The notes under the pieces were generated by a model that saw only the letters and a list, made by a program, of their open reading frames with translations, did no database searches and had not been told where the DNA came from. Shown in pieces: positions 34,446 through 43,504 of a stretch of DNA of 64,000 nt. Origin of the DNA: Sulfurovum sp. AR (lineage in GTDB: Bacteria; Campylobacterota; Campylobacteria; Campylobacterales; Sulfurovaceae); NCBI RefSeq assembly GCF_000296775.1, contig NZ_AJLE01000010.1, forward strand, positions 186,001 to 250,000, given 5' to 3'. Positions within the stretch are counted from its first letter, which is position 1, and the number at the start of each line of letters is the position of its first letter. The translations under genes were made by a program, and so were the position numbers.

Positions 34446-35696
34446 ATGACTACACAAGTTAAAAACCGCTGGTTCATGGCCCTGGCTGCGATGGCAATTC
34501 ACATATCTATAGGCTCTGTCTATGCATGGAGCGTCTATGTAAAACCTATACAGTCCACCATGAACTGGACACTGACGGATGTCACTATCACTTTTTCTAT
34601 CGCTATCTTCTTCTTGGGTCTCTCTGCCGCGCTTATGGGTAAATTCGTAGAGCGTAAAGGACCAAGGGTTGCTGCGACACTTGCAGCTGTTCTATTTGGA
34701 CTGGGGACTGTTGGTTCCGGTCTGGCTATCCACCTGGAGTCAAAGCTGCTGCTTTACGTTACCTATGGTATTTTAGGAGGAGCCGGACTTGGTATAGGGT
34801 ACATTTCTCCTGTTTCTATGCTTGTCAAATGGTTCCCGGACAGACGGGGTATGGCAACGGGACTTGCTATCATGGGCTTTGGTTTTGCCTCTGCCATCTC
34901 AGGGCCTGCCATAAAAGTCCTGATCGATGCTGTAGGTGTCTCTTCAACTTTTTATATTTTGGGTTCTATCTACTTCATTGTAATGTTTACTGCAGCACAA
35001 TATCTTGCCAATCCTCCAGAAGGGTATATGCCTGCACATTTCACTGCTGCCATCAATGCAGGGAAAAAGAAGCTCAAAGAGGACCTGGTAAACATTACAC
35101 GTGATGAAGCCGTCAAAACTGCCAGATTTTACGGACTTTGGATCATGCTTTTCATCAATGTGACCTGCGGTATCGCGATCATCTCTGTCGCTTCTCCGCT
35201 CTTACAGGAAGTCATAGGTATCTCTGCTTTGGCTGCCGCCTCAGCCGTAGGACTTATGGGTATATTCAACGGTGCAGGTAGAATTGCATGGGCAAGTATC
35301 TCGGATTACTTGACAAGACCTGTCGTCTTTATCCTTTTCTTTATCACGCAGATCATTGCATTTTATATGCTTACTACCGTGACAAGTATACTGCTCTTCC
35401 AGATCCTCCTTTACTATATCATGACCTGTTACGGCGGTGCATTTGCTTCTGTTCCTGCCTACATCGGTGATATATTCGGTACGAAAGAGCTTGGTGCTAT
35501 TCATGGGTATATTCTTACTGCCTGGGCGTTAGCCGGTCTTGTAGGTCCTATCATCATCGCCTATGTCAAAGACACAACGGGGAGTTATACGGGTACCTTG
35601 TATGTCTTTGTCGCTCTTTTCGTTGTGGCTCTCATTACCTCACTGCTCATGCTTGTAAACATCAAAAAAATAAAAAATAAGCAGATAATGGCATAG
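34446..35696 (+). CDS. Major facilitator transporter, OFA (oxalate/formate) family
   Basis: 416 residues, twelve membrane segments. OFA-type start NRWFMALAAMAIHISIGSVYAWSVY, then LGGAGLGIGYISPVSMLVKWFPDRRGMATGLAIMGFG, the family hallmark between helices 4 and 5. Members exchange formate, oxalate or other monocarboxylates. Divergent position to the formate dehydrogenase-like gene suggests formate handling, but specificity cannot be read from sequence. Confidence 0.9.
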   Translation: MTTQVKNRWFMALAAMAIHISIGSVYAWSVYVKPIQSTMNWTLTDVTITFSIAIFFLGLSAALMGKFVERKGPRVAATLAAVLFGLGTVGSGLAIHLESKLLLYVTYGILGGAGLGIGYISPVSMLVKWFPDRRGMATGLAIMGFGFASAISGPAIKVLIDAVGVSSTFYILGSIYFIVMFTAAQYLANPPEGYMPAHFTAAINAGKKKLKEDLVNITRDEAVKTARFYGLWIMLFINVTCGIAIISVASPLLQEVIGISALAAASAVGLMGIFNGAGRIAWASISDYLTRPVVFILFFITQIIAFYMLTTVTSILLFQILLYYIMTCYGGAFASVPAYIGDIFGTKELGAIHGYILTAWALAGLVGPIIIAYVKDTTGSYTGTLYVFVALFVVALITSLLMLVNIKKIKNKQIMA

Positions 35697-35724
35697 TTTT
35701 CTATACTTAATTGAGCCCTATAAA

Positions 35725-35755
35725 GATAAATAAGAGTAAAATTCTCTTATTTATC
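35725..35755 (+). terminator. 12-bp perfect stem after the OFA gene
   Basis: GATAAATAAGAG / CTCTTATTTATC with a 7-base loop, 28 bases past the stop. A likely terminator for the transporter gene, though A+T rich. Confidence 0.6.
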
Positions 35756-35822
35756 CTAAAATTAAAGTTTGTATTAATCTTACTCTGTTATTATCACGAA
35801 AAATTAAAACCAAAGGATGACT

Positions 35823-36071
35823 ATGTCAACTATAAATATAGCCCAAGAATGTGGATGCTTCAGAAGAAGTGAATTAGAAAACAATGTTACGTTTGATAAC
35901 AAAGATGATGCGATGATGAAAGCACAAGATATGGTAAGCCATATGAATGAAAAGTTCTGTGGTAAACATGGATTTGAACTAAGAGAAAGTGGCGATAACT
36001 TTAGCATCTCTATGAAAGCACCTCAAGCAGCTGCTTCAGGTGGATGCTGTGGTGGTGGACACTGTTCATAA
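35823..36071 (+). CDS. Small Cys-rich protein with GGCCGGGHC tail
   Basis: 82 residues from ATG 35823, chosen because AAAGGA is five bases upstream; the ATG at 35817 overlaps that site. Early cysteines lie in QECGCFRRSE, one in EKFCGKHGFEL, and a tail GGCCGGGHCS closes the protein. The middle is a compact alpha/beta stretch with no signal peptide. The tail resembles metal-binding Cys/His tails, for nickel, copper or zinc, but no family is recognised. Follows the OFA transporter; ends in a strong terminator. Confidence 0.75.
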   Translation: MSTINIAQECGCFRRSELENNVTFDNKDDAMMKAQDMVSHMNEKFCGKHGFELRESGDNFSISMKAPQAAASGGCCGGGHCS

Positions 36072-36094
36072 GAACAGTTCTTCCAATCAATAAT

Positions 36095-36148
36095 GTCGTG
36101 GCGAACACCCTCGTAAGCGAAGCGATTCGAGAGCCACGACGATTTTTT
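36095..36148 (+). terminator. Strong terminator after the Cys-rich gene
   Basis: Outer stem GTCGTGGC (36095-36102) / GCCACGAC (36133-36140), inner stem CTCG/CGAG, then GATTTTTT. A smaller hairpin, ACTGTTC / GAACAGT (36061-36078), overlaps the stop codon. Confidence 0.8.
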
Positions 36149-36237
36149 GCTTCGTTTTTTCTAAAAAAATGAAGAGAGAAACAATGCCTCGATCAAGCAA
36201 AGAGGCAATCATATAAAATTAACAAAACGTTAAACTA

Positions 36238-36735
36238 TTATTTAAAATTTCCAAACACCAACGGTGCCTTAAGATCCAACTTCTTCACTTCAGCTATCAC
36301 AGCCTGAAGATCATCTATCTTCTTCCCTGATACACGTACTTCATCACCCTGTATAGATGGTGTGACCTTTATTTTCATATCTTTGATTGCTTTAACGATC
36401 TTTTTGGCTTCATCTTTATCGATCGTGTCAACGATACGGTAGATCACTTTTGTGTTACCGCCGGATATACCCTCCGTTTTCACCTCTTCAAGTGACTTCC
36501 CTGCAATACCTCTTTTGATCAGTTTGGAGATAAGTATGTCTTTCAGTGCATCGATCTTGGCATCTGTGGAAGAGCTGAGACTCAAAGTCTTCCCGGCTTC
36601 ATTAAGGTTTATCTCAGCGATCAATCCTTTAAAATCAAAACGTGTAGTAACCTCTTTTTGGGCCATGACGATCGCATTCTTTAGCTCCATCATGTCCAGT
36701 TTTGCTGATATATCAAAATAGTGGTCTTTGGCCAT
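36238..36735 (-). CDS. YajQ family nucleotide/c-di-GMP-binding protein
   Basis: 165 residues (DUF520). Starts MAKDHYFDISAKLDMMELKNA and contains TRFDFKG, the YajQ hallmark, and the C-terminal VSGKKIDDLQAVIAEVK. Two ferredoxin-like domains bind nucleotides; some members are c-di-GMP effectors in other phyla, though that is not shown for this lineage. It lies 10 bases beyond hom on the same strand. Confidence 0.93.
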   Translation of the reverse strand: MAKDHYFDISAKLDMMELKNAIVMAQKEVTTRFDFKGLIAEINLNEAGKTLSLSSSTDAKIDALKDILISKLIKRGIAGKSLEEVKTEGISGGNTKVIYRIVDTIDKDEAKKIVKAIKDMKIKVTPSIQGDEVRVSGKKIDDLQAVIAEVKKLDLKAPLVFGNFK

Positions 36736-36745
36736 CGCAGCTCCT

Positions 36746-38008
36746 TTACTTCTCTATCCTCATCATAGCGATCTTACCATGTACCACATCCAATTTTTCT
36801 AAAGCGATCATGGCATCTTGCATTTTACTCTCTTTACAGGTATGTGTCGTAAATAGCAGTTTGGCTATCTCGTCATTTTTTGTAGGCTTTTGAAGCATTG
36901 CCTCTATAGAGATATCAAATTCTCCAAGTGTTGAAGTGATTGCTGCAAGCACACCGCTTTTATCATCCACTTCCAGTCTCAGGTAGTACTGGGTCACAAT
37001 GTCTTCTTTAGGCAGAAGCTTAAGCCCGCTCTCTAAACCTTTTTTGTAGCCTAGCATAGGCCCCTGATTTCCACGGACGATATCAACGATGTCCGCGATC
37101 ACAGCCGAAGCAGTCGCATCACCGCCTGCACCAGGTCCATAATACATCGTTTCACCTACACGGTCACCTACGACAGTGACTGCATTCATCACACCGTCCA
37201 CTTTGGCGATCATAGACTCTTGCGGTATCATAGTTGCATGCACTCTAAGCTCTACCCCCTGACCCACTTTTTTGGCGATACCAAGCAGCTTGATCTCATA
37301 ACCGAACTCTTTTGCAAAAGAGACATCTGTTTGCGTAATATTCTCTATACCTTCAATGAGGATATCTTCAGGTTTTGCATCCAACCCATAGGCGATACTT
37401 GCCAAAATGAGCAGTTTGTGCGAAGCATCAAACCCACCCACATCAAACGTAGGATCAGCCTCTGCATACCCAAGTTCTTGAGACTCTTTCAGGATCTCAT
37501 CATACTGTGCACCTTCATTGATCATCTTGGTGAGCATATAGTTACATGTACCGTTCATGATCCCCTGAATAGACTCTATGTGGTTTGCTGAAAGCCCGTT
37601 ACGCAATGCACCGATCACAGGTATACCACCAGCGGTACTTGCTTCATACATCAAAGGGATGTCACCGGCTATCTCTTGCAGTTCATAACGATGGTACGCA
37701 AGCAGTGCTTTATTCGCAGTCACAACGGCTTTACCGTTCTCAAGCGCTTTTTTAACGAGTCTGTAAGGCTCATCCACACCGCCCATCAACTCTATCACGA
37801 TGTCGATCTCTGGATCATCAACCACATCATATGGATTATCACTTAGTGTAATGCTTACCCCTCTATCTTTCGAAAGATTTTTCACCACACCCGATTTTAC
37901 AACGATCTTTTCTCCGGCTCTGGCTTCGATGATGTCACCGTTCTCTTCAAGTATCCTTGCAACACTTGCACCGACAGTACCTACACCTAAGATTCCTACT
38001 TTAACCAT
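36746..38008 (-). CDS. hom: Homoserine dehydrogenase
   Basis: Reduces aspartate semialdehyde to homoserine for threonine and methionine. 420 residues from ATG 38008: MVKVGILGVGTVGASVARIL is the Rossmann site, GGIPVIGALRNGLSANHI and NGTCNYMLTKM the catalytic region, and residues ~345-420 form an ACT regulatory domain (YYLRLEVDDKSGVLAAI), so end-product inhibition is likely. The start overlaps the aminotransferase stop by eight bases. Order with the next genes follows Campylobacter. Confidence 0.96.
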   Translation of the reverse strand: MVKVGILGVGTVGASVARILEENGDIIEARAGEKIVVKSGVVKNLSKDRGVSITLSDNPYDVVDDPEIDIVIELMGGVDEPYRLVKKALENGKAVVTANKALLAYHRYELQEIAGDIPLMYEASTAGGIPVIGALRNGLSANHIESIQGIMNGTCNYMLTKMINEGAQYDEILKESQELGYAEADPTFDVGGFDASHKLLILASIAYGLDAKPEDILIEGIENITQTDVSFAKEFGYEIKLLGIAKKVGQGVELRVHATMIPQESMIAKVDGVMNAVTVVGDRVGETMYYGPGAGGDATASAVIADIVDIVRGNQGPMLGYKKGLESGLKLLPKEDIVTQYYLRLEVDDKSGVLAAITSTLGEFDISIEAMLQKPTKNDEIAKLLFTTHTCKESKMQDAMIALEKLDVVHGKIAMMRIEK

Positions 38009-39233
38009 TCTTTTTCGCCTCTTCCAGTTCTTTGAGGAACTTCTTGATATTTCTCGCAGCTTGACGGATACGGTTTTCATTTTCTATCAGTGCGATACGT
38101 ACATATTCATCCCCGTATTTACCAAATCCTATACCAGGACTTACAGCAACCCCTGCATGAAGAAGAAGTTGTTTTGAAAACTCTAAAGAACCCATATCTC
38201 TTGCTACTTCAGGTATCTTACCCCAGATGAACATGGATGCACTTGGTTTTGCCAATGGCCAGCCTGCATTAGTAAATGCTTCTATCATCACATCACGTCT
38301 TTTCTCATAACGAGGAATGATCTGCTCATCAGGGATATATCCATGCTCATCGAGTGCTACGGTCGCAGCCACTTGGATAGGAGTAAACATTCCATAATCC
38401 AGCCATGATTTGATACTCTGGAGTGCCCCTATAAGCTTTTTATTTCCTACGATGAAACCTACTCTCCAACCTGCCATGTTATAAGACTTTGAAAGTGTAT
38501 ATGACTCAACAGCCACATCTTTTGCACCCTCCACACTCATGATAGATGGTGTCGTGTATCCATCAAATGTGATATCTGCATACGCAATATCTGAAATAAT
38601 ATAAAAACGTTTCTTTTTCGCTAGTGCAACCAGTCTCTCGTAAAACTGTGGTGTCACTGTCGCTGTCGTTGGATTGTGTGGGAAGTTCACCACCAAGAAT
38701 TTTGCCTGAGGTACTGAATTGTCCAGTGATTCTTCTACATCTGCCAAAAATCTGTCTTCATCTACCTCAAATGTGTTTTCATCAAAAATAAGCTGCATCT
38801 TCTCAACATTGGCTCCAGCCAAAATAAATGCCTGAGAGTGAATAGGATAAGTAGGGTCTGGGACAATAGCAACATCACCCGGGTTGGAAATCGCTTGTAC
38901 AAGGTGTACATACCCCTCTTTACTCCCCATTGTTGCAACGATCTCTGTATCCGGATCGAGATCTGCATTATACTTACGCTTATACCACTTGCTCATTGCC
39001 AAACGGAGTTTATATATCCCTTTACTTGCACTGTACCCATGTGTTTTTGGTTTTTGAGCCGTTTCACATAGTTTATCGATGATAGGTTGTGGCGTAGAGG
39101 CATCAGGGTTCCCCATAGAGAAATCTATGATATCCACCCCTTTTCTTCTGAGGTCCATTTTAATCTCATTGATCTCTGCAAAAAGATACTTTGGCAACCG
39201 GTTTATTTTTTCAAATTGAATTTCATCAAACAT
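38001..39233 (-). CDS. Class I/II PLP aminotransferase (AspC/AlaC/DapL-like)
   Basis: 410 residues, fold type I aminotransferase. The PLP lysine is in SYTLSKSYNMAGWRVGF and the substrate Arg near YVRIALIEN. Opening INRLPKYLFAEINEIKMDLRRKG is typical of the AlaC/LL-diaminopimelate aminotransferase-like branch in these bacteria. Substrate cannot be fixed by sequence; the link to hom suggests aspartate-family or alanine metabolism. Confidence 0.88.
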   Translation of the reverse strand: MFDEIQFEKINRLPKYLFAEINEIKMDLRRKGVDIIDFSMGNPDASTPQPIIDKLCETAQKPKTHGYSASKGIYKLRLAMSKWYKRKYNADLDPDTEIVATMGSKEGYVHLVQAISNPGDVAIVPDPTYPIHSQAFILAGANVEKMQLIFDENTFEVDEDRFLADVEESLDNSVPQAKFLVVNFPHNPTTATVTPQFYERLVALAKKKRFYIISDIAYADITFDGYTTPSIMSVEGAKDVAVESYTLSKSYNMAGWRVGFIVGNKKLIGALQSIKSWLDYGMFTPIQVAATVALDEHGYIPDEQIIPRYEKRRDVMIEAFTNAGWPLAKPSASMFIWGKIPEVARDMGSLEFSKQLLLHAGVAVSPGIGFGKYGDEYVRIALIENENRIRQAARNIKKFLKELEEAKKNG

Positions 39234-39289
39234 GCTTTACTCACTTTACATTTTTTTTCATTTTTATCATTAGCCCCATCCAGACAGTA

Positions 39290-39886
39290 CTAAAATTGGC
39301 TTACGGGTTCAGCCGAAACATTTCCCTCTTCCACCATGGCTTTACCACTCTCTATACGCTCTTTAGGAACAACATCTTCTACTTTTTCTTCTGTCACTGT
39401 ATTTGTATCCATATTGCTGACAACTACATTGGCAATACTTAAATCTTCTATACTCATCTCTACTTTATTTTCTTCATTATCCGTGACAGTATTTTCTATC
39501 TTTTGTTCATCGATAAAGGGGATGAGCCCACTCAAATGGTTTTTATCGAACTGTGTAAAAAAATACCAAGAAGCATACGCCAAAAGAGCCAGGACAAGAA
39601 ATAAAAACAATTTTGATTTCCCTTTTTTCTCTTCATCCATAGGATGCACTACAGTAAAACCTTTCTCTTCTTTTTCATTCGAGTAATAGGCCAATGCTTC
39701 TTCTTTTAACTGACTTAGATCTGCTTTATACTCTCGTTCTAGAATAGAGATGAAACCTAAGGCTTTGATCTTTTTTAGCGCATCAAAATTTGCAGCCAAA
39801 AGATTTTCAAGATTCTCTTCAGCTATCTTTGTCTTTTGACTGATACTTTTTATCGTATTTTCTTCAAGTATCTCATTTAATTGCAT
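39290..39886 (-). CDS. Single-pass membrane protein, unknown
   Basis: 198 residues. The N-terminal ~70 look like a small helical, perhaps HTH-type, domain (KIAEENLENLLAANFDALKKIKALG). One membrane segment follows (about 92-111, KLFLFLVLALLAYASWYFF) and then an acidic, low-complexity periplasmic tail. The layout (cytoplasmic HTH, one helix, periplasmic part) recalls RodZ, but homology is uncertain. Its start overlaps the TrmH stop by 14 bases. Conserved position in this operon. Confidence 0.72.
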   Translation of the reverse strand: MQLNEILEENTIKSISQKTKIAEENLENLLAANFDALKKIKALGFISILEREYKADLSQLKEEALAYYSNEKEEKGFTVVHPMDEEKKGKSKLFLFLVLALLAYASWYFFTQFDKNHLSGLIPFIDEQKIENTVTDNEENKVEMSIEDLSIANVVVSNMDTNTVTEEKVEDVVPKERIESGKAMVEEGNVSAEPVSQF

Positions 39887-40559
39887 AACCCATCCTATGT
39901 ATTAAAATCGCTGCAGCTGCACTCACATTCAATGAGTCAAATGCATGTTTCATCTCTATCGATACCCTATGATCAAGTTTAGCTATAACCTTCTTGGAAA
40001 GTCCTTTGCCTTCACTCCCCAACACAAGTACACGTTTGGTGTCAAATGTCATCTCTTGTACATTTTCTCCATCCATCGAGGCACCATAGAAAGTAAATCC
40101 AAGTTGCTGAAGTTCATTAAATGTATCTAAAATATTTGCTGAGATCATAAAGGGCATATCCAGCATAGCACCGGAACTTGTACGTGCTATGGCAGCAAAA
40201 TTAAGTTGCTTAACCCCTGCCGCAATGACAGCATCCGCACCAAGTGCATAAGCAGACCTTACAATGGCCCCTATATTCCCCACATCCGTTAAACCATCCA
40301 GTACGACGATAAAATCATTTTTTTTGATCTCTGCCAGAGTACTTTGTTCAAACGCTTCCATCTCAACAAGTATTCCCTGGTGATTTCCACCCTTACTCAT
40401 GGATTGGGCCCACTTCTCTTCTAAAAACTTGATACTATCATGGTATTTATGGAACAGCTCTTTAGGGAGTATCCCCTTCTTAGCAACATAGACAGTTTTT
40501 ATTTTCTCCGAATGCTGCTCCAGGGCATGCAAACAGACTTGTTTTCCATATATAATCAT
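39873..40559 (-). CDS. TrmH/RlmB family RNA 2'-O-ribose methyltransferase
   Basis: SPOUT methyltransferase using SAM, probably on 23S rRNA (RlmB-like). 228 residues. A small N-terminal substrate-binding part (IIYGKQVCLHALEQH) is followed by the knotted domain with VVLDGLTDVGNIGAIVRSAYALGADAVI, LGSEGKGLS and the final SLNVSAAAAILIHRM. The RNA target is inferred. Confidence 0.9.
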   Translation of the reverse strand: MIIYGKQVCLHALEQHSEKIKTVYVAKKGILPKELFHKYHDSIKFLEEKWAQSMSKGGNHQGILVEMEAFEQSTLAEIKKNDFIVVLDGLTDVGNIGAIVRSAYALGADAVIAAGVKQLNFAAIARTSSGAMLDMPFMISANILDTFNELQQLGFTFYGASMDGENVQEMTFDTKRVLVLGSEGKGLSKKVIAKLDHRVSIEMKHAFDSLNVSAAAAILIHRMGYAIK

Positions 40560-40627
40560 AAAAATGATAACCCTTTTTATCCTAGTTACTAATTGAGTGA
40601 TTTTACCTTTTTTTTGCTTTTACAGTG

Positions 40628-41443
40628 TTAATTCGTTTGAGTGAGTTCACTATACCACTCTTTGACACTTTTATCACTCAGTTGCGCAAGCAGTTTTGCT
40701 TTAGGTTTTGGGGGTAGATCCAAACTTAAAACTTCAGTAAAACTCAGGCTTTTTTCTATACTTTTTTGGGCTTTGATGATCACTACCCATTCACCGCGTA
40801 TATTCAACTCTTTGAACTCTTCATTGAGTGATTTAGCTGTACCTCGATAGTATCTCTGATATTTTTTACTGATCTCTTTTGCCAGAAAAAGTTCTCTATC
40901 CTCATCGAGTATCACGATCTCATTTAAAAGTTTTTCCAGACGGTGAGGGGCTTCATACAGTACTGTGTTGTAACCATTGCTCATCGCTTCACTCAGTGCT
41001 GTACTTCTCTCTTTGCCTTTGTGCGGTAAAAATGCATAAAAAAGAAATTTTCCCTCTTCAAAACCGCTTGCTGCATACGCTGTGGTCACTGCAGATGCCC
41101 CAGGAAGAACATCATAGGGTATGTTGTTTTCTTGTGCATAGGCAACAAGGATCTGTCCGGGATCAGAGATGATCGGCATACCTGCATCACTAACATATAC
41201 TACTTCTTTGTCCCCTAAAATGCTGCCAAACTCCTCAAGTCTCTCTTCTCCATTATGTTCATTAAAAGAGTAGAACGATGCATCAGGATACACCATATCA
41301 AACCGCTCTTCGAGTAGACGTAAAAGCCGTTTGGTCTGACGTGTATCTTCACATAAAAAGAGTTCCGCTTTTTCAAAAAGCTTCATCGCTCTGATCGTAA
41401 TATCTTGGGGGTTTCCAATAGGTGTGGGAATAAATGTTAACAT
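40628..41443 (-). CDS. rsmI: 16S rRNA (cytidine(1402)-2'-O)-methyltransferase
   Basis: Methylates the decoding-centre C1402. 271 residues from ATG 41443, giving the standard start MLTFIPTPIGNPQDITIRA. Tetrapyrrole-methylase fold: EDTRQTKRLL, SDAGMPIISDPG, GASAVTTAYAASG. Upstream in-frame codons produce an atypical hydrophobic leader and run into the rpmE downstream hairpin, so they are unlikely to be translated. About 100 bases after rpmE. Confidence 0.94.
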   Translation of the reverse strand: MLTFIPTPIGNPQDITIRAMKLFEKAELFLCEDTRQTKRLLRLLEERFDMVYPDASFYSFNEHNGEERLEEFGSILGDKEVVYVSDAGMPIISDPGQILVAYAQENNIPYDVLPGASAVTTAYAASGFEEGKFLFYAFLPHKGKERSTALSEAMSNGYNTVLYEAPHRLEKLLNEIVILDEDRELFLAKEISKKYQRYYRGTAKSLNEEFKELNIRGEWVVIIKAQKSIEKSLSFTEVLSLDLPPKPKAKLLAQLSDKSVKEWYSELTQTN

Positions 41444-41513
41444 AGTAAATACTTTAATGTTGAAGAGAATAAGTGTCAGCTTAAAGAGAAAGCGGACGCA
41501 GCATGACTGCAAG

Positions 41514-41536
41514 CATAGAGAGCAAGACTCTCTATG
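41514..41536 (-). terminator. Hairpin after rpmE
   Basis: Perfect 9-bp stem CATAGAGAG / CTCTCTATG with loop CAAGA, ten bases past the rpmE stop. No T-run follows on the minus strand, so attenuation or mRNA protection are alternatives. Confidence 0.5.
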
Positions 41537-41545
41537 TCATCAAGA

Positions 41546-41746
41546 TTAACTTAATTTATATTTGTTCTTGAACTTCTCTACTCTACCAGCAGCATCAAGA
41601 ATTTTTTCAGAACCTGTAAAGAATGGGTGACATTCGTTACAAATATCAATACTTAACGCTTCTTTATTAGTTTTTGTTTGAAACGTGTTACCACAAGCAC
41701 ATGTAACTTTACACTCAACATAATCTGGGTGAATTTCTTTTCTCAT
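41546..41746 (-). CDS. rpmE: Ribosomal protein L31 (zinc type)
   Basis: 66-residue large-subunit protein. Zinc ligands: CACG near 16-18 and CNEC near 36-39 (EVKVTCACG-type, [10 protein letters not shown]). Begins [11 protein letters not shown], as usual. The four-cysteine form implies zinc binding. It has its own promoter with a roughly 110-base leader. Confidence 0.97.
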   Translation of the reverse strand: MRKEIHPDYVECKVTCACGNTFQTKTNKEALSIDICNECHPFFTGSEKILDAAGRVEKFKNKYKLS

Positions 41747-41871
41747 TTTCTAACCTTTTAGTTTATTTTGTGTGTCAGGCAACTAACCTGCTCTAGCCGA
41801 TGACTCTTCCTTTTTCAGAAAAAAGGGGCATTGCAACGCTCTCAGGCGAGACAATATAGGGCGAAATTATA
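41747..41871 (-). promoter_or_regulatory. rpmE promoter -10 and leader
   Basis: TATAAT at 41866-41871 (GGGTATAATTTC) predicts a transcript with a leader of about 110 bases before rpmE. It contains a CCTTTTTTCTGAAAAAGG-type hairpin region and a CCTGA/ATCGG segment. L31 leaders are autoregulatory in some bacteria; not demonstrated here. Confidence 0.5.
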
Positions 41872-41930
41872 CCCAAATAGTTTTAAAAAATTATAAAACG
41901 CCGCTCTGCCCATCAGGAGCATACAAGCCT

Positions 41931-42707
41931 CTACCAATCCTCAGCATCATCTCCGAAAGCAGCAGCGGCTTCTCTTTCATACGCTTCATCTTTCTCCTGC
42001 TGCAACTGTGCATCGGTCAATATCGCTTCATGCAGGAATTCACCAAAGAAGGTTTGAGGCTCTGAATTCGCTATGAAAAGATAGGTTCCCGCAACAAGTC
42101 CGATCATCGTTAAAGCAGTGATCACTTTTTGAACAGGGTTGAACATCTGTATCGGCTCTTTTGCTCGTACTTCACACACACCTCCGGGACAATGTACCGG
42201 ATCTAGTTTGGTAAAAATTTTATAGAATTTACACCCTACACAGATCGAAAAAGCACTCTCCAAAAATGTAAAAAGAAGGCAAAGTACACAGATCAATACT
42301 TTGTAAAAAGAGATGTCCCAGTGTATCACAAACCACCATACCATAGGAAGGGCGATAAACCATCCCATCGTCCATGCAAAACGTTTTTGTAATGCACTCA
42401 CATATTCCGGTTTTTGATTTTGTACAAAAAATTTTCCCATAAGCAAAGAGGGAGAGTAGCTAGGGTTTATGACCCTGACGGTAAAATCAAGAAATAAAAA
42501 TGCCAGATAGACCCTTGCCACTATCGTGTGGTTAAAACCAATACCGACAAAAATAACGATCATTCCCAGCATACCGAGTATACCTGCACCAGCCCGTGCC
42601 TCTCGTTCATTGATCACGCCAACATCATATCCTGGGACTTTTTCACCATAATCCCATAAAAAATTTGGTAACTTCAAACCATTTCCTTTGTTTTTATATC
42701 GTCTCAT
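41931..42707 (-). CDS. DUF4395 family integral membrane protein
   Basis: 258 residues with four to five membrane segments (about 40-75, 112-135, 140-160, 192-212). The DUF4395 hallmarks are an INEREARAGAGILG start, VRVINPSYSPSLLMGKF, and paired cysteines: CVGCKFY in the fourth segment and CPGGVCEV after it. The cysteine pairs suggest a redox or metal role. Acidic tail ending AAAFGDDAEDW. Function unknown. On the same strand as rpmE, upstream of it. Confidence 0.82.
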   Translation of the reverse strand: MRRYKNKGNGLKLPNFLWDYGEKVPGYDVGVINEREARAGAGILGMLGMIVIFVGIGFNHTIVARVYLAFLFLDFTVRVINPSYSPSLLMGKFFVQNQKPEYVSALQKRFAWTMGWFIALPMVWWFVIHWDISFYKVLICVLCLLFTFLESAFSICVGCKFYKIFTKLDPVHCPGGVCEVRAKEPIQMFNPVQKVITALTMIGLVAGTYLFIANSEPQTFFGEFLHEAILTDAQLQQEKDEAYEREAAAAFGDDAEDW

Positions 42708-42833
42708 CTACTCATAGGATCGAAACCCAGATGAGCGAATCTAAAAATAGAGTGATGAGTATATCCAAGAAGTATTAATCAAAACATAATATGCCAAAAT
42801 GTTTCAACAAGATACTAGCCAAGTGCCAAAAAT

Positions 42834-43502
42834 CTACAACAGCACTTTGGCCGCAACTGCACATGCCGCACTCTCACTTTTTAATACAAGCGGGGTGTCA
42901 AAACCTACAATATCACTCTTTTTGAACAGTGCGACTTCCTCTTCATGAAAGCCTCCTTCACACCCAATGACTATCGTATCGATACCTTCATTTGAAACAC
43001 AATGATTCTCAGAAAAGTTCAACATCTTGCTATGAGGGTTTTTCTCTAAAAACGTCTCCAGGTCATCCGCCATTTCCAATTGCATCAATTCGGATCTTCC
43101 TGACTGCTGAGAAGAGTTCAAAAGTATTTTTTCCAGTCGTTTAAAATCGACTTTAAAACTTTTTTGAGAACGTTTACAGTAGATAAAAGTGATCTTTGCT
43201 ACACCCATTTCATTCAAAGAGGGAAGGACCTTTTCTATATTTTTAGGATCGATCACACACCAGCCTATATGCAGCGTTGTTTTCGCTTTGACCTCAAGTA
43301 CCTGACTCTCTTGCAATTCAAGTATCACGGAACGTTTATCCATGTAAGTGATCAAATAACGATGTAGTAGTCCATCTTCAAGTTTACGAAGATACAAGGT
43401 ATCCTCTACTTTATGTCTTCGTACTTTGAAAATGTAACGATGCTCATCTCCAACCAGGGTAAGCTGAGGCTGACCTGCCTCTTTCTGATAAAGATATAAC
43501 AT
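42834..43502 (-). CDS. rsmE: 16S rRNA (uracil(1498)-N3)-methyltransferase
   Basis: SPOUT enzyme methylating U1498. 222 residues. N-terminal PUA-like RNA-binding part (HRYIFKVRRHKVEDTLYL), then the knot: IGCEGGFHEEEV and TPLVLKSESAACAV, signature of RsmE. Two bases after the upstream membrane-protein gene, so co-transcribed. Confidence 0.93.
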   Translation of the reverse strand: MLYLYQKEAGQPQLTLVGDEHRYIFKVRRHKVEDTLYLRKLEDGLLHRYLITYMDKRSVILELQESQVLEVKAKTTLHIGWCVIDPKNIEKVLPSLNEMGVAKITFIYCKRSQKSFKVDFKRLEKILLNSSQQSGRSELMQLEMADDLETFLEKNPHSKMLNFSENHCVSNEGIDTIVIGCEGGFHEEEVALFKKSDIVGFDTPLVLKSESAACAVAAKVLL

Positions 43503-43504
43503 GT

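Noticed and set aside
40628-41512. Longer rsmI start at 41512
   Set aside because: The extra 23 residues are hydrophobic and atypical; the ATG at 41443 gives the conserved RsmI N-terminus.
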